64,000 bases of DNA from Lytechinus variegatus. Taxonomy: Eukaryota; Echinodermata; Echinoidea; Temnopleuroida; Toxopneustidae. The number at the start of each line of letters is the position of its first letter. Position 1 is the stretch's first letter. Positions 46,090 to 59,381 of the stretch are shown here, in pieces. The position numbers were made by a program, and so were the translations under genes. Under the pieces are notes generated by a model. The model searched no databases, had not been told where the DNA came from, and was given only the letters and a program-made list of their open reading frames with translations. The DNA is taken from NCBI RefSeq assembly GCF_018143015.1, contig NC_054741.1, positions 58,047,048 through 58,111,047 of the forward strand, given 5' to 3'.

Positions 46090-47609
46090 CAAGTATGAGG
46101 TTAATATGCTAAACTAAAACTAACCTCGTACACCGAACCGCATTTGGCCCTGGATTTCTATGTAGTCGGCAAACATCACCTCATTACAGAAGTAGTATTT
46201 GCCGAAACTCCTTCTCGCTACTCACCGAGGCTTTTTCTGGTGAGTAGCCATACAATATTTTTTCTTTTAATTCATTAATCAAAATCATACAAAAACAAGC
46301 AAATTTGCTTTCCTTGGCCTGGAAAGTGACTTTGCATGTCTCTTCTACAGAAATAAAAGGAAGCCCGATGGTGGCGCTAATAAATTTCACAGCCTTGATT
46401 CAGCTTCTCGTTAATTTTATAACTGTGTGTCTAAATTCTTTGAATGTGCACTTCTTATAACTACTTGATTAAATATGGGCACCAATGAACAAAATAGCTT
46501 CAAAAACATAATTTAAGATTATTATTGGCGATGGTAAAACTTTTTTGCAAATAATTTATAACGATGACTAATCGCTCGCCCTCCTCTGCCAAAAACTAAT
46601 GTTATTTGTCACGCCACAGTTTTAACAGGCAGCGACGTCAAGAGCAAGAAAAGCTAAGGAACAGAGTGCTAAAATAACCAAGGGGACTACACACCCATGG
46701 GTTCATATCGTCTCGCGAGTGAAGGATTATCAGTCATACGCACGCGACACACCACTACACTTCGAAAATACAGTGGGCTTTTGCCCACATAAAATATTAT
46801 GTATAAATAAATATTCCACATCCTGCTATGACACTTACCGAATCATTTAGATCCTTCCGTGACTTCTCCTTGAAGTTTCTTTCTAAAAATATGTATATTT
46901 TCTTGATCTTTAGTGAAGATTTTACGGAGATAGAAATCAGTCAGCGTTGATATCAATTTTCTCCTGAAGAGGGCGCGCGATTTATATTCATATCAAAGAC
47001 ACGACAAGGGAAAGAATAGGCACCTACACTATTTTACACGCATATCGACGCAAGGCATTACGTATACGTATTATTGACGTTCGTCAAAGCTTGTACTGCT
47101 GGTTTCTTTCCAGGCACGTATATTATTTTCATTTTTTTTTTATCAGTCATCTTTTTAAATTAATGCAAATGAGTGTTATCATCACCAATAATAATCATTA
47201 ATTATGTTTTTTGAAGGCATTTCATGAATTGGTGCCCATAATTAGTAAATTAATCATGAGGATTGCGCATTCAAAGAATTTAGATACAGTTATAAAATTA
47301 CCGAGGAGCTGAATCAAGGTTGTGAAATTATTAGCGCCACCAACGGGCTTCCTTGTATTTCCGTGGAAGAGACAAGCGAAGTCACTTTCGAGGCCGAGGT
47401 AAGCAAAATGTGCTTTTTTTATCGGATTATTATTTTATTATTATTTTTATATTCAACAAACTCTTGCTACTTACCGGCAAGAGCCCCGGTGCGTAGCGAG
47501 GAGCTTCGGCAAATATTACTTCAGCAATGAAGCGATGTTTGCCGACTACTTCGAAATCCAGGGTCAAACACGGTCTATTGTACGAGGTTAGTATGTACTA
47601 ACCTCGTAC
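46090..47609. repeat. 1.5-kb inverted repeat with hairpin ends
   Basis: Two arms of roughly 400 bases (about 46090-46495 and 47215-47609) are inverted copies, sharing CCCTGGATTTC, GTAGTCGGCAAACATC, AAGCCCG(A/T)TGGTGGCGCTAAT and TAAATTCTTTGAATG. They differ by perhaps one base in six, so the duplication is not young. Each outer end carries a hairpin; the right one (47580-47609) is GTACGAGGTTAGTA, a TG loop and its exact complement. The 720-base spacer is single-copy and non-coding. Confidence 0.6.
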
Positions 47610-48413
47610 TTAAGATTTCGTAGAAATACTTTATTTCGTCTTTCGTGCGATCGCATGGACTCAGTCATGGAGTGTTACTGTTACTTTTATCTGGATTCAA
47701 CTGGCCTGGCTCCAGGAATCTCCCAAAAGTGGAAGGATCAGCACAAAGAGAGAGTTGCATGCGTCGTGCCTTGATTTTTTCCCGTGCACGGTGGCATGTA
47801 ATGAACCCTTTTTTTGCTTGGGTGCCCCCCCCCACGTCAAGTCAACTAACACGAAAATCAGTATGTGGGACAGCACCTACCTGAACAGGAGTCATTCTGT
47901 CAAATTTCATTTTCTTCAAACTTGTCTTCACGCAGCAACTGAGTGAAACAGGGAGCTCCTTCCATTTCCCCTCCATTACAATATGATAAAACAAGGAACA
48001 AGAATGAAAACAGTCACCCAATTTGTTTAGAACTTAAAAATTCTAGAACGTGCGAACACGGCCAAGAGCAGGCGCAGTCAAGTGCAGACTACCGGACCGG
48101 TATATGCCGGGTAACCGTCAAGACCGGTCAAGTATCCAAATAATGATATCCGACCAATTCCAAGTCAGTCGGTTGGGTGTTCTTGAAGGGTGAAAGAAAA
48201 GAGAAAATTATATATTTGATGAGTATCTAATTACTTATTTGTTCATATAGATACATATGTGTGTATTTGTGTGTACATATATATGTCATTTATATGAGTA
48301 TGATGACCACATTTAATAAGATCGTCATTGCTCTGTTTGTTCTGGAATAATTATCTCTCGTCTCTCTAGGTTATATTCCTTGTATTAAAGTAGAGCTTAT
48401 TATCCAATTTGGA

Positions 48414-48732
<319 letters not shown>

Positions 48733-49298
48733 TTTTTTTTTTTTACTAACACCATATCTCCATGTCCATCTGATTTACAACTTTGATTTAACAATGCACC
48801 ATTTCATTTATTAAAGCCCTCACTTTGGATGCCCCCATAAATTTCGAATCATCCGAATCTCCCCATATCAAATTTAATCTTTTTTCTTTACAAAACAAAA
48901 CGGACATACATGTATTTGATTGGTATATGCGAGATCTTTTCTCGGGAAATGATTCTTTAACAGTTTATTTCTCTATTTCTTTTCCGAGTTTCAAGACTAT
49001 ATAGAGTACTCCAAAGGGAGCCCCCTTTCTACACTGGAGAGACAGGACGGTGTCTGGACGGTGTCGTAAGCCGGGTCGTAAGAAGGGACGGGATCACGCG
49101 GTAAACTGTAAGATACGATAGTCTTTATAATAATTATAATAATAATCATTCGAAGAAAAAAACAAAGAAAGAAGCGGAGAGGAACGATTTGAAAGGACAC
49201 GTCGAAGAAAAGAAAGAAAATAATAGTAGGCCTTACGAGTTGGCGATAATATTAATATCCAACAAACAACATTGCAGTTGGTGAATGGGCATTGATAC

Positions 49299-49538
49299 GG
49301 TTACACTTCGTAATTCCGAAGGTTCGTAATTCCGAAAACGAAATAAGGTTCGTTGTTCCGAAGGTTCGTTAGTCCGAAAACGAAATAAGGTTAGTTAATC
49401 ATTAAATTTTCGGACTAACGAACCTTCGGAATTACGAACCTCACTTCGTTTTCGGACTAACGAACCTTCGGAATTACGAACCTCATTTCGTTTTCGGACG
49501 AACGAACCTTCGGAATAACGAAGCTTACGAATGTATGC
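49299..49538. mobile_element. 240-bp foldback element, same termini as the 3.4-kb element
   Basis: It starts GGTTACACTTCGTAATTCCG and ends GAAGCTTACGAATGTATGC, which are the complements of the right and left ends of the element at 27757-31144. It is flanked by the exact 10-base repeat GCATTGATAC (49289-49298 and 49539-49548). The interior is two inverted arrays of the CGTTAGTCCGAAAACG-type unit around an AT-rich centre near 49398, with no other content. Confidence 0.8.
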
Positions 49539-50221
49539 GCATTGATACAGGTACTAGTAATATACAGATGCAGATCAGTGGAGGTGGTCAGATGCGCCGG
49601 AAGTGGGAGGGGCCGGGGGGGGGGGGTTAGAGGCAGTTAAGCTTTTAGGGGGGAGGGCACTCAATTTTCGTCTCTTAATTGGCCGGCCCATTCTGTTGTT
49701 GGTGGTGCAGTTGATGGTTGTCTCTGCTCTGATAGGGATAATATAACAAATCAGAGTGGCGTTGGCTGGCAAAAAGCAGAAAGGGGTCAATTTTCGACCC
49801 CAGCTTATGGGTCCACTTTAATATAATAATATACAATCTTAAAATGTGCATTAATTGTTTCATAAAACGGGTCGGCAAAAAGAATTTTTCATGGAAATCT
49901 TGTTCAAATCCCTCCAACTTGTGTACGATCGCACAGACGAAGAGATCACAAGACTATTATGACATCACAGGCGTATCTACTATTCGCGCCTAAGTATGCG
50001 CATCAAAATCCTAGCCAGCCTCTTTTACTGAACGCGTATCAATTTTTACGTGCTATTGGAACTAATGCTGCACAAAAATTGCATAGTGCTGCACAAAAAA
50101 TGCACAGTGCTGCGCGAAAAATGCACGACTGGAAGGCTGCGCATAATTAAAGCATGAACACGTGACTTGAATACGCACTCACCATTGGCTGCATCCTTGA
50201 ACCCGTTTTATAATATAGGAT

Positions 50222-50450
50222 ATTTATATTGCGCACATATCCACCTTGTGAGGTGCTCAAGGCGCTCCTATATTACCCGGCTAAGCTAGGCGTTCATAGC
50301 GCACACAGCTACTTAAGGAATTACTTCCTACCGGTACCCATTTACCTCACCTGGGCTGAGTGCAGCACAATGTGGATCAGTTTCTTGCTGAAGGAAATTA
50401 CGCCATGGCTGGGATTCGAACCCACGACCCTCTGTTTCTGTTATTAGAAA
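50222..50450 (-). mobile_element. tRNA-derived SINE, head truncated
   Basis: It shares GAGTGCAGCACAATGTGG, TTTCTTGCTGAAGGAAAT and TACCCATTTACCTCACCTGG with the SINE at 6676-6941. The B-box remnant reads GGTTCGAATCCCAGCC on the minus strand; the A-box part of the head is missing. Confidence 0.6.
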
Positions 50451-50689
50451 AAACATAGCTATTATATAATAGCCCTATAATGTATCCTAAATCAACTATA
50501 CCTAATTAGAAGTGCATTAATTTCAACATTTTCTCAATGGTCGCTGCGAACACGGCTGTTTTCCATACTTCATGGCTTGTAGTAAAAGAAGAAAAAGTAG
50601 AAGAATAATTGTTGTTTTATGACGGATTCAGCGCAAAGATTATGTTTACTTCATGGGAATGTGCACCTGCCTGCTTATAGATCAAGGCA

Positions 50690-51262
50690 GTCCAACCCAG
50701 AAAAAATGTTGATTTGAATCAATAGAGAAAAATGAGACAAGCATAATGCCGAAAATTTCATCAAAATCGGATGTAAAATAAGAAAGTAATGATAGTTAAA
50801 GTTTTTCTTATTTTTCACAAGAGTTATATGTACAGTAAGTGGTAACCCAATTTGGTCACATTCAAATGAAAAAAACGATGATGTACCTTACTCATTATTT
50901 CATTTGTTTTTTAATGTTTGAATCATACAATATTCCGATTTTTACAGATTAGACAACAAGGACTAATCTGACTGAACCATAAAATGTTTAAAAAATTGTA
51001 ATTCCACATAGTCGTTGAGAAATAAAAAAAAATTCACAGGACAATGACGGGAGAATTAGATTTTCATATAATAAAATGCGAAAGAAATAGTGAGTGGGTG
51101 ATGTCATTAAATCATAACCGTTTTGTGCCAGTGAAATTAAGGCAAACTTTAAAATGTCATAACTTTCTTATTTTACATCGGACTTTGATGAAACTTTTAG
51201 TGTTATGTTTGTTGGATTTTTCTCTTATTATTTAAATCATTTTTGTTGGGGTGGAATTGTAC
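50690..51262. mobile_element. Copy of the TTAA-type inverted-repeat element, ends worn
   Basis: Left arm AATGTTGATTTGAATCAATAG and TTTCATCAAAATCGGATG pair with right arm ACATCGGACTTTGATGAAAC and ATTTAAATCATTTTTGTTGG. The centre shares GAATCATACAATATTCCG-type sequence with the element at 39084-45818. Neither end keeps TTAA. This copy shows the uninterrupted length, about 570 bases. Confidence 0.6.
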
Positions 51263-51682
51263 TGAAAGGTTTGGCAAACCCAAATCTGTAAACTCCAACC
51301 ATGGAGCTAATAGCTCTATGCTCCAACCAAGCGCTCAAACAAACAACAAAATATGATCCCTCCCCCATTCAGCGGCCCTGAGAAAGAGAAGGGCAGAGTG
51401 CCCCCTCTGACAGGATTTCAATGACCTTTTGTTAGACATTGCATCTCCTGCCTGATGGGAGTTTTCCAGGACCTACCTTCCTCTCAGTACAATTTGATTT
51501 CGTAATGGTTATAAAGTTATGTAATCCAAGTTTGTAAACTTGCCTAAAACGTCTTTCTATCCAATAAGCTTATTAATGCATAGTAATCCTATCAATCAAC
51601 TCTATATTGTATGTTCAAGTTCCCAAGGTAATGATTTCAAAACATCGACACGTTACGTCATCGAATAATCTATTTTTGGTAC

Positions 51683-51716
51683 GATAAGAGGTTCATGATA
51701 AAAACCATTGTTATCG
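51683..51716 (+). promoter_or_regulatory. Candidate GATA-factor sites before the carboxypeptidase start
   Basis: GATAAG at 51683-51688 and TTATCG (CGATAA on the other strand) at 51711-51716 lie 25-58 bases before the start codon. GATA factors drive gut genes in echinoderms, so a digestive-tract promoter is plausible, but such short words occur often by chance. Confidence 0.3.
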
Positions 51717-51740
51717 TGGGGTTACCTTATATGCATCATC

Positions 51741-54094
51741 ATGAAGATGCTCATGAGAGTACTCGCAATTTTGGTCATCTCCGTCGGCTTTTCTTCAGCC
51801 AAATATGAGGGGTGAGTAAAATAATGACAGTTTACTATACTATCATTAAACTTTTATTAGTCCGATGACTAATTAGGAACTATACACTTAATCAATGTGA
51901 TTTTTAGTCCACGTAATAAGCCATCAAAATTATGAGCCCTCTCATCTAATAAAGTATATTCGGTATATCCAACTCTGTGAGATAAAATTACAGATTATGC
52001 ATGATAGATAGATAGTACCCACGGCCGAAGCCAGGATTCAACCCCCCCCCCCCCCCCTCAAAAAAATGACAAGCAAAAAAGGTCAATAAAAATAGTCACA
52101 CTGGCCGCCCCTGGAACCCGCGCATGCTTGTACGTGCTTTTGTTAAAAGATAGTTATAGTTAAAATGTCATAAATCAGAATATGGACTTACATTTAAAAC
52201 ATTATCTGCTTATGAAACCATATCATAGATGGCAAGTGTGGAGAGTGGTTCCCGCCAGCAATGCGCACAGGACATGGCTGAGGGAAATAGAATCTAATCT
52301 TGGAGATGTGGTAAGTTTCTCATATTAACTCTCAAGTAACTTCCTTTATTATTTAAAGAAAAGTAATTGTTCTCAAACATCTCTCTTTCTTCTTCTCTCC
52401 TTCTCTCTCTTCTTTTATTATTGTTTATATAGACTAAATCGAATGGTTTTAGGAACAATTAATGTAAATGAATTTATAACAAATGAATTTTCTATTGCGA
52501 TCCTGAAAGGGTGTGTTTTTAAGAAGTTTGGCTGATACAATATAACCACTACATGATCTTCAATGTCATCAACCAAGAAATTAAAAAGAATTATATTCAT
52601 TTTTTTTCATTCTTCCCTTTCCTTAGCTTGATTTTTGGTCAAGCATCTCCAAGATCCCTGGCGAATCGGTCAACATCATGATCCCTCCCCGATTCCAGGG
52701 CACTCTCAGTGATGTCATGAACACCATCGAACTCCCATATAAGGTCTTTATCGGCGACGTAGGTCAACTTATAGCCAATCAGATGTTAGCAATCCATGAG
52801 AGGCGGGATCGTGAACCGCGATCAAGTTCATTGGCAAACTTTGATTACAACGTGTACCACCCATACGACGAGGTATTTGTATTTGAAGCGATTGTTGTAT
52901 TGATAATTTATCATTTAAAGTATTGCATTTCATAAGCATCAGTAGGTCCTACCCACCCCGTTGTGAAGGATTACAGCATATATTATGTTACACACGATAG
53001 ATGTATCACTATCTCGAATGATAGTATTTTAACTGGGGCGGGGTGATTGCATTTCCTCTTTAATATTTTTTTCACTAAATCTAAATATTCCTTTCTTTCA
53101 CGTATCATCTCCCCGTGATGTGACTCTATTCTATATTATTTAAATTTGTGACCATATCTAAATTTCTCGCAATAATGGGTCTTCTTTTGAGCATATTCGC
53201 AAACCTAAAATTTACCTGATTTTCAAAGTGAGGTTGTTTTCATGAACTATTGCTCTAGTTCAAAATGGATTATTTATTGGTTTCGGGCATGTAATTTACA
53301 CCTCTCTTTCAAAACAATTTCAGATTCAGCAATGGGTGTCTGACATAGCAACAGAATATTCCGATATCGTCTCACCTTTTCTACTAGACCACTCTTATGA
53401 AGGAAGGCCAATTAATGGATTCAAGGTGAGATTGGATCATTATGAGTATTAAATTTAATTCGTAGACTACAGTGCAACTACATTATGAAATAAAATGCAG
53501 TGTTAAGGCCAAAGCCACACATGCAGACTCACAGGTGTTAAAATACACAAAGGAATATGACCATTGCACCTAATATATAGTGATAGCATAAAGAACAGAA
53601 TGACCGTTTTATAATAACAAGTCAAATGTTTTCTATTGTACATTTTCCCCCTGGATTTAGATGAAAATCATACTACTATATTAAAGGTCATAAAATTTTA
53701 TCCGGTTTTCCATCATAATACACTCGCAGCTAACTTCACCGGGGCCCGCAGTTCTAAAAGCTTGCTTTTATGTGGGTCCAATCATATTATCATAATTATT
53801 TGTTTGGCATAAATTAAGATTTAACTTTATAACTTAAATGATTGTTTATTATTATGTTATTTGTATACATTTCTGGTTGTCTATAATTCAATATTATGCC
53901 TATTGTTGCTGCTTCTTTTATGTGAATCAAAATATCAAATACAAAATATAAAAATAAATTAAATAAAATGAAATGAATAAATAAATATATCACTAGTACT
54001 CTTACCTCCACTACAGCTATACTTCTGTTGCAATTGCACTACTACTCCTGCTACTATACTCCTAACTACAACAACAACTACTACTACTAATATA

Positions 54095-54149
<55 letters not shown>

Positions 54150-57100
54150 TAGTAGTAGTAGTACTACTACTACTACTACTACTACTACTATACTACTACT
54201 ATACTACTACTACTACTTCTACTACTACTACTACTACTATACTACTACTATACTTCTACTTTAATACTACTATACTACTACTATACTACTACTATTACTA
54301 CTACTACTACTACTGCTACTAACTACAAACAACAACAATTCGACCCAGGAGAAGATGGGTTACATCTGCTTGGCTGTCTTTCTGTTTGTTTGGTTTTCAT
54401 TTATTGATCCTATATATCTAAATTTATTTTGTTCAGATCCGGGGAACCGGAAGCCAATCTGAAAACCCAACTGCTGTCTGGTTTGAGGGTGGTATTCATG
54501 CTCGTGAATGGATCTCACCGGCTACTGTCATGGGATTCACTCAGAAGGTAGAAAGGAAGGGAAAATAGAGAGAGGGGGAGGGGGGAGAGAGGGAAAGGGA
54601 GTGGGATCGAAAGAGAGAGAGGGGGAGGCGCGGCTGACCGTGACCCCGAGGGGACAAAGCATGGGGGCACGTCATTGTTCACAAACAATGCAGTGCCCCC
54701 AATGCTTTGTCTCCTCCGGGTCACGGTCCGCAACAGACGGGAGGGGTAGGAGAGAGAGAGTGAGTAAGTAATTCGTGCCCGCCTATATTAATGAGATACA
54801 TTTTGTTGATATATTTCAATTAAATGAACTATTTAACTTTGAACACAGTGTTCATTTAGTTGTGGTTGCTATGTCGGGCAAAGTTTTGGGTAAACTGCTA
54901 GTGTTAGTATTGTTAAGAACAACCCGTGTTTTAATTTGCATACATTTTGTAATACAGTACAAAATAAAAAAGTAATAAGTGGTTGATCAAGAATTCACCA
55001 GTAAAGGGGGGGGGGCAAAACTCTCTTTCAAAAATTTTCGACAAGCCAAAAATAAAAAAAAAGTATCATGGGGCCAAATGACAAAAATGGGGCAAGCTCC
55101 AATCATCAACTTTACTCCGAGGAGGTGGGAGATCCCATTTTTACACAACCTTCTACCGTCATTTTCAATAAAATTCACACACCAGAAGTTAGGGACACCG
55201 GTCCGCTCCACTGGATCTGCCACTGATTGGGGGTACTCTCTGACTTTTGTTACAATGTATGAATGCACTGTTATGCATCATGAGTCCTCATGTTCTCTGC
55301 ATGAACAAAAACCAATCACCAATGAACGAGCCATGTGTCTTTTATAATTAAAACGACACGAATTTGAATATAAATGACATATAAGCCTCGTTTGAACATG
55401 CCTCATAATTACGTTCAGCCTTGATGCACCAATGTGTACCTTTTCAGAATATTTTCATATTACATGAAAAAAATCAATAATGAACTTGTACGTTATAGTA
55501 CACTTTGTGATGATGAAACATCTCGTGCATGCTATCAAATGTACAAGATTTTATCTCAAGTTTTAATGCTTTATTGATATAGATCCAACTGTTACCAAAT
55601 TGTTTTTCATCTTATGAAAAAGGTAGCAGAAATTAGCAACGATATCTTTCAATTTTCTCTAGAAGGGTCTCGTGTCCGAAGTCGGACGCGAGTGCCCAAC
55701 GATCAGAATAAAAGACAGACATTTTTCTTAAATTCTTTACTTCCTTTGTTATTTTGCATATATTCATGTAATCCATTCTGATACACCCATAAACCTTTTG
55801 TTATTTCTCTTTGAAACTGCACTGAAAAAATATAATCATTTTTTTCCTAAATCATAATCATAGAACATTAAAAAAAGTTATGAAGCTGAATTCACTGGAT
55901 TGTGTAGAACTACTGAGAAAATATTAACTAACACTTACGTATAGTAATATAACTTATAGGAACTGTAGAGATTTTCTGCAGAATTGTTTTTGTGAAATTC
56001 ATGTTTGCTTTATTTATATTCGATATTTTAGCTGGGGTGGAGCCCGCGTATTTTTATATCGGTAGAAGTATGGCGACCTAACGTTAAAATACCTTTTTTT
56101 TTAATCTTATAGCTCCTAGACGACTACAGAAATGGCGACACATTGGCAGTGAATATGCTTGATAATATAGACTGGTATATCGTCCCATCTCTTAATGTAG
56201 ATGGCTATTCATACACATGGGATCAGGTAAGAAAGAGAGCTATCAATCTTTTGACAAATGGGATTCCTTTTTTCTTGGTCATATTGGGGACCAAATTTGC
56301 CAATCTTCATAAGTATGGATATTTGAATGAAAATTAGTCAATCAATCACATCTGTTTATTTACTACTGGAGTAAGGGGAGTAGACCCAAATCCAGCACAC
56401 ATTACCCCTCCTTTTGAACTTTCACATTATCATAAATGTATATTTGTCAAAATATATTTCACACCATGTTATTGGAAGAAGCAGGGAGTGCTGGATCAAA
56501 ATTATTCTCCCCTCTTCGTTTTTATCGGGGCCTTTTTTCAACATAAGAGAAGGGCACCTTAAAGGGGTGATCATAACTGATTTCTCGCTCCCTATCCCCC
56601 GTCACGTGGGGACCCCAGTCATTTCATACCTCTCGTGTTTCATATCTTCATCGATAGGATCGTCTGTGGAGGAAAACCCGATCACCAAACCAGGGCTCGT
56701 CTTGTACAGGGAAGGACCCGAATAGAAACTGGGCATTCGAATGGGGAGGTTTGTCTTCTTTTAAGTTTACTTGTGAGAAAACAGGGGACTGATTGAATAG
56801 CTATATTATCGTCCAAAAGCCCCCACCCCGTAGTCCTTTATTATAAACTGATAATCAATTATTATCAATGATTATCAATGGAGGATACCAACTGGGCGCG
56901 TACAGCCGACTGCCCGGTAACGGTTTAAGCTTGTAGGGGCCACAGTAAACATCGCTTCGTAGCAGTCGAGGGTATTGGGAGCACGCATTACGCTCCGTCA
57001 GTAATAACAGAACGGGGGCAGTTTCATAAAGCTGTTCGTAAGTGACATTAAGAACGACTGGTGATTCTTTCTTGTGGTAAATAATATTTACCATTAGACG

Positions 57101-59350
57101 TTCAATGATGTTCACTAGTCGCTCTTAAATTACGAAGAGCTTTATAAAACGCCCACTTGATTTAGTCACACTAACCCAAATCGAAAACTGCAGAAAAAAG
57201 GCCCCAAAAAAGAAACACTAACAGGACGGAACATGCTAAGATTGAAGCATAGAACGCTGACCGAACCCCGCCTCTTCTACATATTCAAGATATCTTGTTG
57301 ATTGGATGATCTTATTGTTTTTTCTAGGTCCAGGTACCAGTCCATGGCCTTGCTCAGACAAGTACCATGGTCCAGAACCACTCTCCGAACCCGAGGTGGC
57401 CGCTGTGACCAGGTTTTTGAGGGAACGTAAAGCCCAGGGCCAGGACTTCATTGTCTTTATCGATTGGCACAGCTTTTCACAGAAGGTCATCGCTCCGTGG
57501 TCGTACAAGGACGTCGATACACGCACCAAAGATTACGATGACCAGGTAGAATGTTGTGCTAATGGACGAGACGCTGTCCGCAACACTTGAAGATACCGCG
57601 TTCCAGATGTGATTCATAAGCAGGACATGCGAACAAAAACTTGACAACTCGCTCAAGTCCGATCTAGTTATTTTCGGTGATATCGGTCTAGTATAACACT
57701 ATTAACTTTAAAAAGTTAAGCTCCCTTCAAATAATATAACCAAATATCAATACAACATATCAATGTGGATAAAGACTGTTGTAAATTGAGGTTTAATCCC
57801 TCATTTGCCTTCCTAAGCAAAATAACCAGACTAAAAAAAATCTTGATCGTGCTTGATAGAAATTATCAGTTCGGAAGATAAGTGCCGTTTTCACGCGGCT
57901 AGCGAATGTTTTGCGAATTACAGTAAGGTCTTGCAAGGACGCGAATGTTAAAAAATCCAGCATTCGTATTTTATGCGACAAAGTGTGTAAAATGTGGAAG
58001 CTTCGCCAATTGTTCCTTTTCGTTGGCGAATAATTTTTTTTTAACTTCTCCCGAACGAAAGGCGACTCAAAGCGACCCCGCGAACAACTGGCGAATCTTC
58101 CGAACATTTAAGCTCAAAAGACTTTCCGAAAATTTAAGCTTTTTCATTCATTCTTATGCATTTATTTCGTTCATAGATTAAGAATAACATTCACAAACAT
58201 ATAGATATAAAAACATACAAATAAAAAAAACATTTTTGATGGAAAAATATGCAAGAAATAGAAATAATTTACGAAACGAGGAGACAACTTAGAAGGCAGA
58301 GAAACCTTATTGGTGCTGCCACCAAACAGCTTTAGAGCCATGTCTGTTTTGGAACAATTATAGAATTGAATAAACCATCCCAAATGGAAAGCGATTTCTT
58401 TCGAAATTCTAGATGAAATCTTGTTATAAAAACAATATCACCATCCCCTGCTATTTCATGATGTCATAATTCTACACTGTTCAAATGCACTATATAACAC
58501 TGGCGTGCAGATGGGAGATTATAGGGATAGATGCACCCACACACACACAAATGTTCCATGACCGAGAAAAAAGGGAAAAGAAAATGGTATATCTGTCACA
58601 AATTGAGATTTTTGTTTTAAAAAAAGGTCATGCTCTCAAAAGCACCCCCCCCCTTGACGTTCATGGCTACTCGAAACAGTTGACTCATTCTGCAACTGAT
58701 GATATTATCAATGTTATGAAATTAAAGAAAATTTAATTGATATTGGCAACCTGATAACTGTGTTTTAAATCTTACTAACCTCTTTATGTTTTTATTTTTT
58801 GTTAGATGGCTTTCGCTCGAGCTGTAGTAGATGCTATAAACGGGGTTCATGGCAAGGAATTTACGTACGGAGCTGGAGCTGAAATTATGTGTAAGAAGAT
58901 GACATCTTGTCCCTTCGGAATAATCAAAATGTAGGAAATAATAGGGCAGTTTTTATATATTCCCCGTGTATATAACTTCAAATTTCGTCTACCTCCCGAT
59001 CATCATTATCACCATTATCTTTTATCAACATCATCATCATCAGCAGCAGCAACATCATCATTACCATAACCGTCATCGTCTGATCGTCATCATCATAACC
59101 ATGATCATCATGATCGTCATTATCATTATCGTCACCACCACCAGCATCATCATAACCATCATCGTAATCATCATGACCATTGTCATAATCGTCATCATCA
59201 CCATCATCATCATCACCATCATCGTAATCATCATGACCATTATCATAATCGTCACCACCACCATCATCATCATAACCATCATCGTAATCATCATGACCAT
59301 TATCATAATCGTCATCATCATCACCATCATCATGACCATTATCATAATCG

Positions 59351-59381
<31 letters not shown>

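Noticed and set aside
46184..46390. 68-codon open frame on the minus strand
   Set aside because: It lies in one arm of an inverted repeat, and from the base differences the other arm does not appear to keep the same frame.
46837..46887. Possible DDX55 first coding exon, with a VTEGS-like reading just before a GTAAGT donor on the minus strand
   Set aside because: That frame has a stop two codons later and no upstream ATG; the short match to human DDX55 is probably chance. A non-coding first exon remains possible.
54508..54771. Open frames on both strands in the carboxypeptidase region
   Set aside because: They extend from exon 5 into intronic purine repeats and the palindromic hairpin, which explains why both strands look open.
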